This document shows positions 6,842 to 16,445 of a stretch of DNA of 64,000 bases, in pieces. The notes below the pieces were generated by a model. It saw only the letters and a list, made by a program, of their open reading frames with translations, did no database searches and was not told where the DNA came from. The first letter of the stretch is position 1; every line of letters begins with the position of its first letter. The stretch covers positions 1 through 64,000 of the forward strand of contig CALVDO010000013.1 of NCBI GenBank assembly GCA_944326355.1, in the 5' to 3' direction. The translations under genes were made by a program, and so were the position numbers. The DNA comes from an uncultured Bacteroidales bacterium. GTDB taxonomy: Bacteria > Bacteroidota > Bacteroidia > Bacteroidales > UBA932.

Positions 6842-8329
6842 ATGTTCAACGTAGCATATTGTTCGGACAAGTACCAGTATACGATGGGAAAGTCTTTCCT
6901 CGACTGCGGTATGAAGGACAAGACCGCCGTTTTCAACATGTTCTACAGAAAGGCCCCGGAAAACAACAACTGGGCTGTGGTCTGCGGAACTGACGAGGTG
7001 GTGGAGATGATAGGCAATCTCGGGCGGATGCCTTCGGAGTTTTTCGAGAAGTTTCTTCCCGGAGACGAATACGCCGGATTCCGGGAGTACCTTTCGGGAA
7101 TGAAGTTCACCGGCAACGTGTACGCCATGCGGGAGGGGGAGATAGCCTTTCCGTCCCAGCCTGTCATCACAGTCGAAGGGCCGATGATCGAGGCGCAGGT
7201 GCTCGAGACCCCGATCCTGTGCATCATGAATCATCAGATGGCAGTGGCCACGAAGGCGTCGAGAGTGTGCCGCGCCACAAACCGCCCGGTAAGCGAATTC
7301 GGTTCGAGAAGGGCGCACGGGCCCTGGGCGGCGACCTACGGGGCCAAGGCGGCGATCATAGCAGGGTGCAGCAACACGTCCAACATCCTCACGGGAGTGA
7401 TGTTCGGATGCGGCTCGACCGGTACGATGGCACACAGCTACGTGACCTCGTTCGGATGCTCAGTCGAGGGCGAGTTCATGGCCTTCGACTCATACGTCAA
7501 GACGCACCGCGGTGAGCCGCTGATTCTTCTGATAGACACCTACGACTCTCTCCGCTGCGGCATCCTCAACGCAATCCGCGCATACAGAGAGAACGGCATA
7601 GACGACTCATACCCATACGGATACGGCATCAGGCTCGACAGCGGCGACCTCGCCTACCTGTCCTGCGAATGCCGCAGGATTCTCGATGAGAACGGCTACA
7701 AGAACTGCCGCATCTTCGCGACCAATTCCCTCGACGAATACATCATATCCGACCTCGAGCGTCAGGGCGCCCGCATAGACTCATACGGAGTAGGCGACGC
7801 CATCGCCACAAGCAAGGCCAATCCGTGCTTCGGCAACGTCTACAAGCTCGTGCAGATAGACGGACAGCCTGTGCTGAAACGCTCCGAGGACAAGTCCAAG
7901 CTGATAAATCCGGGCTTCCAGATCACCTACAGAATATCGAAGAACGACCCCGAGAAGGGAGAGGTGTTCAAGGCCGACGTCACCTGCCTCAGGGGCGATT
8001 CCCTCTCCGAAAAGATCGAGAACGGGGAGACTTTCACCATCTGCGATGAGCACGACAGATACAAGTTCAAGACATTCCAGGCCGGGGAATATTCCGCACG
8101 CCCGCTCCAGACGATGATAATCAGTGACGGAAAAAGATGCGTCCCTGAGCATTCCCTCGCCGAGAAGAAGGCGTATTACGAAGACACTCTCGCACATTTC
8201 AGCCCAAGCGAGAAGAGGCTCATCAATCCGCATTATTACAAGGTGGACATATCCGATCCTCTCTATGACCTGAAGATGGAGATGATCGACAGAATCACCA
8301 GAGAAATCAACGAATTCAAGCTCAGATAG
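6842..8329 (+). CDS. pncB: Nicotinate phosphoribosyltransferase
   Basis: This enzyme converts nicotinate and PRPP to nicotinate mononucleotide, the first step of the Preiss-Handler NAD salvage route. The protein is 495 residues. Family signatures are 'DKYQYTMG' near the N terminus, 'SEFGSRRAHGP' near residue 150, 'GTMAHSYV' near 195, 'IRLDSGDLAYLS' near 263 and the 'YGVGDAIATSKANPCFGNVYKL' region near 320. The start at 6842 (MFNVAYCSDKYQY) is chosen because the promoter lies between it and the upstream in-frame ATG. The nicotinamidase gene begins two bases after the stop codon, so the pair forms a nicotinamide-to-NaMN operon. Confidence 0.95.
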   Translation: MFNVAYCSDKYQYTMGKSFLDCGMKDKTAVFNMFYRKAPENNNWAVVCGTDEVVEMIGNLGRMPSEFFEKFLPGDEYAGFREYLSGMKFTGNVYAMREGEIAFPSQPVITVEGPMIEAQVLETPILCIMNHQMAVATKASRVCRATNRPVSEFGSRRAHGPWAATYGAKAAIIAGCSNTSNILTGVMFGCGSTGTMAHSYVTSFGCSVEGEFMAFDSYVKTHRGEPLILLIDTYDSLRCGILNAIRAYRENGIDDSYPYGYGIRLDSGDLAYLSCECRRILDENGYKNCRIFATNSLDEYIISDLERQGARIDSYGVGDAIATSKANPCFGNVYKLVQIDGQPVLKRSEDKSKLINPGFQITYRISKNDPEKGEVFKADVTCLRGDSLSEKIENGETFTICDEHDRYKFKTFQAGEYSARPLQTMIISDGKRCVPEHSLAEKKAYYEDTLAHFSPSEKRLINPHYYKVDISDPLYDLKMEMIDRITREINEFKLR

Positions 8330-8331
8330 CA

Positions 8332-8922
8332 ATGAAGAACTCCGCACTCGTGATAGTGGACATGCTCTATGACTTCATCGACGGCTCGCTCGCATGTCTC
8401 AACTCGAAGAACGCGGTCGGCGAGACCGTGAGATTCATCGACAGGATGACGGACGGACAGGAGGGAGACAGGAACGAGGAGATTCTCGACACCTTCCCCA
8501 TTCTCTTTGTCTGCGACCGGCATCCGGCGGACCATTCCTCTTTCCGGGAATACGGCGGGACCTGGCCCCCGCACTGCGTCGCCGGCACCCACGGAGGAGC
8601 CATCCACGAGATGCTGCAGCCATACGCGAGCGAAGAGCTCACGTTCCTGAAAGGCTGCGACCGTGCAGTGGAGCAATATTCCGGATTTGAGGCAAAAAAC
8701 GCCGCCGGCCAGACTCTCGGAGAGATTCTCGAGCTTCTTGACGCGGCAGATGTCCATGTGTGCGGAATAGCTACAGAATTCTGCGTGAGATCCACTTGCG
8801 AAGATCTGCTGAAGGCAGGACACAGGGTACATCTGCTGTCCTCCGCGCTGGGATATGTGGACACCGAGGGGCACGCCAAGGCTCTCAAGGAGATGGCCGC
8901 CGAAGGCATTTCCATTGAGTGA
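8332..8922 (+). CDS. pncA: Nicotinamidase (isochorismatase-like cysteine hydrolase)
   Basis: A 196-residue cysteine hydrolase that deamidates nicotinamide to nicotinate. The catalytic Asp is in 'LVIVDMLYDF' (D10), a metal-binding set in 'CDRHPADHSSF' (near residues 61-71), the catalytic Lys in 'TFLKGCD' (near 106) and the nucleophilic Cys in 'GIATEFCVRSTCED' (near 150). 'GTWPPHCVAGTHG' also matches PncA. The gene follows pncB with a two-base gap, so its product feeds PncB directly. The family contains other amidases, but this motif set plus the neighbour make nicotinamidase much the likeliest. Confidence 0.93.
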   Translation: MKNSALVIVDMLYDFIDGSLACLNSKNAVGETVRFIDRMTDGQEGDRNEEILDTFPILFVCDRHPADHSSFREYGGTWPPHCVAGTHGGAIHEMLQPYASEELTFLKGCDRAVEQYSGFEAKNAAGQTLGEILELLDAADVHVCGIATEFCVRSTCEDLLKAGHRVHLLSSALGYVDTEGHAKALKEMAAEGISIE

Positions 8923-8967
8923 CAGGCAGAAGAAAGCCGCGTCTTTCCCTCCGGTCTGGAGACCCCG

Positions 8968-8999
8968 TTTTGAAAAGTCAGGAATAATACCTACCTTTG
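8968..8999 (+). promoter_or_regulatory. Promoter of the porin-MltF operon
   Basis: TTTTG (8968-8972) is followed after 19 bases by TACCTTTG (8992-8999): a near-ideal Bacteroidetes promoter. Transcription would start about 9006, leaving a very short leader before ATG 9009 or a 15-base leader before ATG 9021. Confidence 0.75.
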
Positions 9000-9008
9000 C
9001 AGGCTCGT

Positions 9009-11912
9009 ATGAAAAGCGCGATGTCCAAAATATGGATTCCGACCGTACTCATCGGGATGGCGGCACTCCAGTCTTACGGGATCGATGCCGGAAGAGCAGC
9101 AGCCGCTTCCGGAAAGGGCTCGTTTAGGGACAGCCTCCTGTCGGCAGCCTCTTCATATTCGGACAGCGGCGTTTCTGCAGCCCCCGACTCTCTTCGGGGC
9201 AGTCTTTCCGTCGCCGGCAGCGGCGCAGCCTCCGGAGCATCCTCCGTCGACGGCTTCCTGTTCGGAGACAGCATTTCCGGCGAAGGCGACATTCCCGCAG
9301 ACAGCATTTCCGGCAGAGACGGCATTCCAGCAGACAGCATCTTTTTCAGCGACAGCGTTGCCTCCGACAGCCTGCAGATTCCCGACAGTCTGGAAATTCC
9401 TGACAGCCTCGCGGAGGAAGACAGCCTCGCTGCTCCTCAGCTGTCGGCACGGGACACTATCGTCGCTCCGGACTCGCTCAGAGACATCGACCCGCTGAAA
9501 TACAGATACTTCGTAGAGCTGAAAGACTCCCTGACAAGATCGCAGACGAGAGATTCCCTCAGAGCTCTCGGCGACTCGCTCGAACTTCACAGGCTGGACT
9601 CCCTCATCTTCAAGGATTCGTCGGAGACCGCCTACAGAGACTCCATCGCATGGTTCAACTCCCTCTCGAGAAGAGAGAGAAAAAAATATCTGGCGGAGCT
9701 CGAACTGCCGGCGCTCATGGCCCGCGCAGACAGCATTCTCAACGCGAAAGACAGCATCAGAGCCTATAAGGACAGCGTGATAGCGGCCACTCCGAGAATA
9801 CTCGAGACCTATGCAGTGCCGGACTCCATGCAGTACAAGCGACTGATAATGTGGACTCACGACCGCTATTTCAACAATATAAGGCTTCAGGAACAGGACA
9901 CCTCCTACAACTACCATTTCAATGACTACCCCTTCATGAAGACCGATGTCAACGCCACTTATCTCGGCGTGTCGGGATCTCCGGTGGAGACCTACAACTT
10001 CTTCAGAAGGAGCGAGGAGGAGAACGCGGTGTTCTACACTCCGTACATGTCCTACAATTATTCTCCTGAGACCCTTCCGATGTTCAACACGAAGACTCCG
10101 TACACGGAGCTCGCCTATTGGGGGACTCTCTTCGCCAACGATGAGAAGGAGGAGACCAACATCAAGGTGCTGACCACCCAGAACATTCTCCCGGAACTCA
10201 ACGTCACCCTGGAGTACCACAGATTCGGTTCGAACGGAATGCTCCAGAACGAAGCCACGGACAACAGGACATTCGTCGCCGCGACCAACTACATGGGCAA
10301 GAGATACCTGATGCACGCCGGATACATCTACAACAGGATAGAAAGAAACGAGAACGGAGGAATCACCGAAAACACATGGATCAGGGACACCACTGTGGAC
10401 GCGAGGGAAATCGCAGTGCACCTCACCAACGCGGCCAACAAGACGAAGAAGAACACGATATTCCTCGACCAGTCGTACAGAATCCCTTTCGACTTCATCT
10501 ATAATTTAGGCAAGGGCAAGAGAAAGGCCCGAAAGGCTGAAGAGGCAAGAAGAGACAGCATAATGACCAGCGGTGACAGTACCGCGATAGCCGCTCTTCT
10601 GAAGGAGGAGGAGATGAAGGCGGCGGAGCAGGCCGACAAGCCGGACTCGATAGACAACCGCATCACCACGGCCTTCATAGGCCACAGTTCGGAATACTCG
10701 GTGTTCACCAAGTTCTACACCGACGAGATCGGGCTGACCGACGAGGCCGGCCGCAATTTCTACAACAACCGGTTCTACCTCAATCCTACTTCGTCCGCCG
10801 ACTCGATGAGGGTCATGAAGTTCGAAAACAGGATATACATGAGGCTCCAGCCGTGGGCCAGCGACGGAATAGTGTCGAAACTTGACGTCGGCATAGGAGA
10901 CAAGCTGCTGAACTACTACGACGTCGCCTCCACCAACGGCTACCTTTCCCGAGGCGGCAACATCGTGAGGAACTCGCTCTACCTTTACGCGGGAGCGCAG
11001 GGACAGTATCAGAAATACCTCAACTGGGATGCTACCGGCCGCTACACTTTCCTCGGAGCGGAGATCAACGACTTCGCGGTTAACGCCAACATCGCCCTCA
11101 ACTTCTATCCGTTCAGACGAGACAGGAACAGCCCTCTGTCGGTCAGGGGACATTTCGAGACATCCCTGAGGGAGCCGGACTATTATCAGAAGCATTTTCA
11201 TTCCAATCACCACTGGTGGGACAATGACTTCGGAAAGATCTCCGTGACCAAGGCGGAGGCAGGCGTCGACATCCCGAGGTGGAAGTTCAGCGCAGGATTC
11301 GGCTATTCGCTGCTGAGCAACAACATATATTATGACAATACGGGTGTGGCGAGACAGAATGTCACGCCGATGAGCGTCATGTCGGCATACGTGACCAAGA
11401 ATTTCAGGCTCTGGAAGTTCCATCTTGACAATATGGCACTCTTCCAGGTGTCCTCCAACGAGGATGTCATGCCTTTGCCGATGCTGGCACTCAATTTGAG
11501 GTATTATCTGCAGTTTGATGTCGTGAAGAAAGTGATGCAGATGCAGATAGGCGCGAACGCCACATACACGACGAGGTGGTTCGCGCCGTCATACAGCCCT
11601 GATTCAGGCGTATTCCACAACCAGCAGGACGAACAATACGGCAACTGCCCGTATATCGACGTCTTCGTGAACATCCAGTGGAAACGCGCCTGCATTTTCA
11701 TCAAGGCAGTCAACCTCGGAATGGGATGGCCGAACAGAACGGCCGACTATTTCAGCGCAGACGGGTACATAAGACCGCAGAGATCCATCAAATTCGGCAT
11801 CTTCTGGCCTTTTTATGTGCAGTCAAAGAAGAATTCGAGCGTAGGCGGATCCGCGACGTCGGGGAACGGAGCAGGATCATCGGGCCGCAGGTCCGGAGGT
11901 AATCTCTACTGA
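9009..11912 (+). CDS. Large outer-membrane 'putative porin' with sequon-dense N terminus
   Basis: A 967-residue predicted outer-membrane protein. A signal peptide (about residues 1-24) precedes a low-complexity region to about residue 280 holding 21 copies of D-[ST]-[LIVM], such as DSL, DSI, DSV and DTI. Residues 280-940 are rich in alternating aromatic/polar strands with Asn and Tyr and fit the Bacteroidetes 'putative porin' beta-barrel family. A charged insertion lies near 505-555. After the last aromatic strand ('FGIFWPFYV') comes a Ser/Gly-rich tail of about 28 residues instead of the usual terminal aromatic. The start is 9009 or 9021; one at 8997 lies inside the promoter. The lytic transglycosylase gene follows after 28 bases. 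Confidence 0.75.
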   Translation: MKSAMSKIWIPTVLIGMAALQSYGIDAGRAAAASGKGSFRDSLLSAASSYSDSGVSAAPDSLRGSLSVAGSGAASGASSVDGFLFGDSISGEGDIPADSISGRDGIPADSIFFSDSVASDSLQIPDSLEIPDSLAEEDSLAAPQLSARDTIVAPDSLRDIDPLKYRYFVELKDSLTRSQTRDSLRALGDSLELHRLDSLIFKDSSETAYRDSIAWFNSLSRRERKKYLAELELPALMARADSILNAKDSIRAYKDSVIAATPRILETYAVPDSMQYKRLIMWTHDRYFNNIRLQEQDTSYNYHFNDYPFMKTDVNATYLGVSGSPVETYNFFRRSEEENAVFYTPYMSYNYSPETLPMFNTKTPYTELAYWGTLFANDEKEETNIKVLTTQNILPELNVTLEYHRFGSNGMLQNEATDNRTFVAATNYMGKRYLMHAGYIYNRIERNENGGITENTWIRDTTVDAREIAVHLTNAANKTKKNTIFLDQSYRIPFDFIYNLGKGKRKARKAEEARRDSIMTSGDSTAIAALLKEEEMKAAEQADKPDSIDNRITTAFIGHSSEYSVFTKFYTDEIGLTDEAGRNFYNNRFYLNPTSSADSMRVMKFENRIYMRLQPWASDGIVSKLDVGIGDKLLNYYDVASTNGYLSRGGNIVRNSLYLYAGAQGQYQKYLNWDATGRYTFLGAEINDFAVNANIALNFYPFRRDRNSPLSVRGHFETSLREPDYYQKHFHSNHHWWDNDFGKISVTKAEAGVDIPRWKFSAGFGYSLLSNNIYYDNTGVARQNVTPMSVMSAYVTKNFRLWKFHLDNMALFQVSSNEDVMPLPMLALNLRYYLQFDVVKKVMQMQIGANATYTTRWFAPSYSPDSGVFHNQQDEQYGNCPYIDVFVNIQWKRACIFIKAVNLGMGWPNRTADYFSADGYIRPQRSIKFGIFWPFYVQSKKNSSVGGSATSGNGAGSSGRRSGGNLY

Positions 11913-11940
11913 GAAACCCGCTACGCCAAAACGATAGGTT

Positions 11941-13065
11941 ATGGTTAGTTTTTTTAAGGAAAAGAGAAAAAGAAGAAGCAGTAGAAACGAAGAAGTCCGC
12001 ACAGGCGGACATGAAAAGACTAAGACAGCCCTGAGGTATCTTACCGCTACTTTCGCAGTATTCTGCGTAGTGACGCTGTCACAGCACGACATAGTCGTGG
12101 ACGCGGTAGACACGAGCGGCACTTTTGCCGGAGACTCAATCCGCTGCGCCATCGCTCTCGGGGACGACATGTATTCAAGGGAACTTCTCACAGGGCTCAA
12201 TTTTGAGCTGCTGAAGAAATTTGCCGAAAATGACGGCTGCGAGCTCACCATAATTCCCGCACATGAAAGGGAAAACTATCTTGACTCGCTCATTGCGGGA
12301 AGCGTGGACATGGTCGTGCTTCCATATTCAGACACGACGGTATCAGGAATATCCTTCTCGCGCGAAATTGAGGACTGCGTGTGGGCAGTGAAATCCGGAC
12401 GGTTCTCCCACATCAGGGAGATAAATCTCTGGATGAGCCACTACATGAGCTCGGACGAGTATTCCGACATGAGGGACCGGTTCTGCCGCTCATACGACCC
12501 GTATGCAAAGGCCGAAAGGGGAATCCGCACGAACACCATCAGTCCCTACGACGACCTCATCAGGAGTTACGCGGCCAGAATAGGCTGGGACTGGAGGATG
12601 CTTGCAGCGGTCATCTATCAGGAGTCCAGATTCTCGATAAACTCTCACTCATCAAGAGGCGCATCGGGACTGATGCAGGTGATGCCGTCTACGGCGGAGC
12701 ATTATGAGGTCTCCGACCTGCTTGACCCTGAGCAGAATCTTATCGCCGGCACATCGCATCTGATGAGGCTTCAGAGAATGTTCAGGAATACCGACATCAG
12801 CGGAGAGGAACAGATAAAGTTCGTCCTTGCGGCCTATAACGCCGGAGAAGGAAGAATAGAGGACTGCAGGAAATTCGCTGAAGAGATGAATATGGACAGC
12901 AGCCGCTGGGAGGAGATCGTCAAAGTCATTCCGGAGATGAGCAACGCCTCCCTTGTCGAGGCCACCGATCTCAAGTTCGGCAAATTCAAGGGCAGCGAGA
13001 CCATCAGATACGTAGACAGCGTGATGAGCCACTACGAGGCGTTCTGCACGATCTGCCCGGCCTAA
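11941..13065 (+). CDS. MltF-like lytic murein transglycosylase
   Basis: A 374-residue membrane-anchored peptidoglycan lyase. A very basic cytoplasmic N terminus (residues 1-30) leads into one signal-anchor helix (about 32-48). Residues 60-170 resemble a partial solute-binding (SBP3-like) domain, as in MltF. Residues 205-360 are the SLT/GEWL domain: catalytic Glu in 'VIYQESRFSINSHS', then 'GASGLMQVMPSTA' and 'AAYNAGEGRI'. It cleaves the MurNAc-GlcNAc bond to give 1,6-anhydroMurNAc ends. The gene lies 28 bases after the large porin and probably shares its promoter, so it may remodel the wall around that porin. Confidence 0.9.
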   Translation: MVSFFKEKRKRRSSRNEEVRTGGHEKTKTALRYLTATFAVFCVVTLSQHDIVVDAVDTSGTFAGDSIRCAIALGDDMYSRELLTGLNFELLKKFAENDGCELTIIPAHERENYLDSLIAGSVDMVVLPYSDTTVSGISFSREIEDCVWAVKSGRFSHIREINLWMSHYMSSDEYSDMRDRFCRSYDPYAKAERGIRTNTISPYDDLIRSYAARIGWDWRMLAAVIYQESRFSINSHSSRGASGLMQVMPSTAEHYEVSDLLDPEQNLIAGTSHLMRLQRMFRNTDISGEEQIKFVLAAYNAGEGRIEDCRKFAEEMNMDSSRWEEIVKVIPEMSNASLVEATDLKFGKFKGSETIRYVDSVMSHYEAFCTICPA

Positions 13066-13094
13066 TCCTCGGCTGTGCCCCTGGCCACGCCGCG

Positions 13095-14261
13095 TCATCC
13101 TACGCGCACCGTCTTCGCCGGGTCTATTCCCGATATGAAGAGAGACGGTATGAGCAGCAGAATCATTATGATGACATAGGCCGCAAGATCTGCAGCGAGA
13201 ATCAGGGGCAGGTCGACATGAACCGGCACAAAAGACACGAAATAGTTTGTCGGATCGAGTTTGAGCACCCTTGTCATTCCCTGCACGAGACAGAAAGCCA
13301 GAGCAAGAAGATTTCCTGCAGCCATCCCCTTCAGTACGATGGAGGAGGAGGCCGACAGGAATATCTTGGCTATTGCCCTGTCTGTCATGCCGAGAGACTT
13401 GAGCACGCCGATAGTCGGTATGTTCTCGAAAAGCATGATCAGAAGGCCGGAAATCATATTGAATCCAGCCACCGCCGTCATCAGCACAAGGATAAACAAT
13501 ACATTGAAATCTATAAGATTGAGCCAGTCGAAAAGCTGCGGATATCTCGACACGGAGGACACCGCCACTACTGCAGGCTCATCGTCAGATGAATACATCA
13601 TCGCTATGCTTCCGGCCTCGGCTGCGGCCTCTTCCATCCCAGCCACAGATCTGGACGAGGGGTGAAGTCTGAGCTCTATGGCGGAAACCTCGTCCTCAGA
13701 CCAGCCGTTGACTCGCTGCATATCCTCAAGAGAAGCGCGGATCAGCATCTCGTCATCAGATGGCAGCATACTGTCGTATAAAGACTTGACAGTGAATTTC
13801 CGCACCTTGACCCTTTCACCTACAAAATACGCCGGAAGTTCATCGCCGACTGATATGCCCAGCATTGATGCAAGCGAGAACGGCACCGATATGCCCAGTC
13901 CCGCGAGAGAGGAGTCCTGTTCCGTTCCCCTGAATATCACTCCATGGATATTGTCTCCGCTCTTGAGGATGCCAGCACGGTACACGGCCGGCGACACTTC
14001 CCCTACCTCCGGCATGGAGCGGATCCTGTCAAGCCATGAGGGGGTGCGGCTTACGGGAGATGACTCCCCTATCCAGTTCATGTCGGCGGACACGAGCTGC
14101 ACGTCACCGGACACAGAAGAAATGCCGTCGCGGATCTCATGGCGGAAACCCGATGAGACCGCGACGGCTATTATCATGACAAGGAAACTGACGGAGATGG
14201 ACACCATCGCCATCTTTCCCTTGAACCTTATCCTCTTCGCTATGAAGAAAGATACGTCCAT
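13095..14261 (-). CDS. FtsX-like ABC transporter permease (LolC/LolE type)
   Basis: A 388-residue inner-membrane permease of the MacB/FtsX superfamily. One transmembrane helix lies near the N terminus (about residues 18-38), then a periplasmic domain of about 210 residues, then three C-terminal helices (about 255-280, 300-325, 350-378). The opening 'FFIAKRI' and 'ISVSFLVMIIAVAVSSGF' resemble LolC/LolE lipoprotein-release permeases. No ABC ATPase is adjacent, so the partner must be encoded elsewhere. It follows the M13 peptidase gene by eight bases on the same strand and is probably cotranscribed with it. Confidence 0.83.
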   Translation of the reverse strand: MDVSFFIAKRIRFKGKMAMVSISVSFLVMIIAVAVSSGFRHEIRDGISSVSGDVQLVSADMNWIGESSPVSRTPSWLDRIRSMPEVGEVSPAVYRAGILKSGDNIHGVIFRGTEQDSSLAGLGISVPFSLASMLGISVGDELPAYFVGERVKVRKFTVKSLYDSMLPSDDEMLIRASLEDMQRVNGWSEDEVSAIELRLHPSSRSVAGMEEAAAEAGSIAMMYSSDDEPAVVAVSSVSRYPQLFDWLNLIDFNVLFILVLMTAVAGFNMISGLLIMLFENIPTIGVLKSLGMTDRAIAKIFLSASSSIVLKGMAAGNLLALAFCLVQGMTRVLKLDPTNYFVSFVPVHVDLPLILAADLAAYVIIMILLLIPSLFISGIDPAKTVRVG

Positions 14262-14269
14262 CTGAACAC

Positions 14270-16279
14270 TTACCAGATCACTACTCTTTCGCTTTCAGGG
14301 CGGAACATCGGATCACCCTCAGTGATGCCGAACGCGTCAAAGAAAGTCTGGAGATTACGCAGGGTGACGTTCACCCTGTTCTCGCCGAGGGAGTGCACGT
14401 CCAGCTTGGTGAGTCTCGCCTTCTCTTCGTCGGTTATGTTCTGCGCCCAGAGCGTGGCGTATGAGAGATAGAACCGCTGCTCTGCCGTAAATCCGTCGAC
14501 AGGCTCCGGATGAGAATCTCCAAATGAGTTCTGCATCGCTGTATAGGCTATGCGGAGACCGCCCTGGTCAGCAATGTTCTCTCCGAGGCAGAGAGCCCCG
14601 TTGGCATGGAGTCCAGGCAGAATCTCGACCTCGTCAAATTGCTTCACGAGAATCTCGGTGCGTGCCTTGAACGCCTCTGCATCGGCATCCGTCCACCAGT
14701 TGACCATGTTGCCGTCCTTGTCGAAGTTGCGGCCCTGATCGTCGAACCCGTGAGTCATCTCGTGGCTGATCACCACGCCTATTCCGCCGTAGTTCACGGC
14801 GTCATCAGCCGCCGGATTATAGAACGGAGGCTGAAGTATGGCGGCCGGGAAGCAGATCTCGTTGGTCGTAGGATTGTAATATGCGTTGACGGTCTGCGGG
14901 CTCATGAGCCACTCGGTCTTGTCGACCGGCTTGCCGAGCCTCGAGAGATTGTCCGCCACATACCATCTGGCCGCATTCCTCATGTTCTCGTAATAGCTCA
15001 GCGAAGGATTGATGATCAGAGTAGAATAATCCTTCCACTTGTCCGGATACCCGATCTTCACGACGAAGGCGTTGAGCTTCTCATGAGCCTTGGCCTTTGT
15101 CTCGGGGCTCATCCAGTCAAGAGAATCCACATGCTCGCCGAGAGCGGTGCGGATGTTCTCCACCATCTTCATCACCCTGTCCTTCTCCTCTGCGGAAAAA
15201 TACTTATCGACATACATCTTGCCCACAGCCTCCGAAAGAAGGTCGTTCGGCACGGCCATCGCCCTCTTCCAGCGTGGCTTCTGCTGCTGCACGCCGGCCA
15301 TCTGCTTCTGGAAGAAGTCAAACGAAGCCGCATAGAACTCATCGCTGAGAGCGCCGCAGGCCCCATGAAGAAGCTGAGCCGCAAGGTAGTTCTTCATCAC
15401 CTCGATGTCAGCAGTCGCGAAAAGCGAGTCGAGAGCCGCGAAATATGAAGGCTGGCCGACCACAAGCCTGTCCTGGTCATTTATGCCGAGTGCTCTGAAA
15501 TATACCGAGAAGTCAAGATTCGGATAGAGTCTCACAAGCTCCTCAGTCGACATCGGATTGTACATCTTCTGGACATCCCTGAGCTCTACGCTCGACCACG
15601 ATGACTTCGCTAGCACGTCCTCGACAGAAAGCGCGTCCGAGGCGGCCTTGGCAGGATCGCTGAAGCCGGAGAGGGTAAACACCTTTTCGAGGAAAGCCCT
15701 ATAGCCGTCCTTCAGAGCCGCATTGGCTGTGTCTATATAATAGTCTCTGTCTCCCATTCCGAGTCCCGACTGGGAGAGATAAAGAATCTGGCTGTCGCTG
15801 TCGGCCATGTCTGATGACACATAGGTCCCGAAGAACGGATAGTCTGAAGACAGGTGCATATCGGCAACGGTCTCCACAAGGGATCTCCTGTCGCTCACTG
15901 ACATTATCCTGTTGACGAACTGCTCTACCGGAGCCGCGCCTTCCGCATTGAGCCTTACGGAGTCAAGTCCCATCCTGTAAAGGTCCGAAATCTTCTGCTC
16001 AACACTTCCGGGCAGAACCTCTCGGCTGCCGAGGCCGGCGAACAGCTCGTTGAGACGCTTCTGATTGTTCTCGTTGAGCACGTCAAAGGAGCCGTATCTT
16101 GAATACTCCGGCTTGAGCGGATTGTTCTTCTGCCATCCTCCGGTCGCATACCGATAGAAATTTTCGGCCGGTGACACGGACGTATCAAAATTTGCCGGAT
16201 CCAATGCCGGGGAGCTCTGCGGAGCCTCATTGCACGCCACCGCAAAAGCGCTGACCATAATCAGCAGGTATCTTTTCAT
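14270..16279 (-). CDS. M13 family (neprilysin/PepO-like) zinc metallopeptidase, lipoprotein
   Basis: A 669-residue endopeptidase attached to the envelope. The start at 16279 gives a signal peptide ending in a lipobox (FAVAC); the in-frame start at 16309 lies inside the promoter. The M13 N-terminal domain covers about residues 30-420. The C-terminal catalytic domain has 'NAYYNPTTNEICFPAAIL', the zinc motif 'VISHEMTHGFDDQG' and the third ligand in 'ENIADQGGLRIAY'. Size and motif order are normal for the family, which cleaves oligopeptides. The FtsX-like permease gene follows by eight bases. Confidence 0.94.
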   Translation of the reverse strand: MKRYLLIMVSAFAVACNEAPQSSPALDPANFDTSVSPAENFYRYATGGWQKNNPLKPEYSRYGSFDVLNENNQKRLNELFAGLGSREVLPGSVEQKISDLYRMGLDSVRLNAEGAAPVEQFVNRIMSVSDRRSLVETVADMHLSSDYPFFGTYVSSDMADSDSQILYLSQSGLGMGDRDYYIDTANAALKDGYRAFLEKVFTLSGFSDPAKAASDALSVEDVLAKSSWSSVELRDVQKMYNPMSTEELVRLYPNLDFSVYFRALGINDQDRLVVGQPSYFAALDSLFATADIEVMKNYLAAQLLHGACGALSDEFYAASFDFFQKQMAGVQQQKPRWKRAMAVPNDLLSEAVGKMYVDKYFSAEEKDRVMKMVENIRTALGEHVDSLDWMSPETKAKAHEKLNAFVVKIGYPDKWKDYSTLIINPSLSYYENMRNAARWYVADNLSRLGKPVDKTEWLMSPQTVNAYYNPTTNEICFPAAILQPPFYNPAADDAVNYGGIGVVISHEMTHGFDDQGRNFDKDGNMVNWWTDADAEAFKARTEILVKQFDEVEILPGLHANGALCLGENIADQGGLRIAYTAMQNSFGDSHPEPVDGFTAEQRFYLSYATLWAQNITDEEKARLTKLDVHSLGENRVNVTLRNLQTFFDAFGITEGDPMFRPESERVVIW

Positions 16280-16310
16280 ATTTTCTGAATTAGTTTTCTG
16301 TAAAATCATG

Positions 16311-16318
16311 CAAATTTA
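16311..16318 (-). promoter_or_regulatory. -7 box of the M13 peptidase promoter
   Basis: The minus strand reads TAAATTTG (16318-16311) followed by C. Transcription would start near 16304, giving a leader of about 25 bases to the ATG at 16279. Confidence 0.55.
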
Positions 16319-16445
16319 AACAAATTCACATCTCAATAACCCATACTAAAGAAAAATATCGCATATTTGCAGGATATGAGCCATTCCATCAGAGGACATG
16401 GCACGACCACTCAAATTTGATCAAACTCTGTAACAGCCATCGGTC

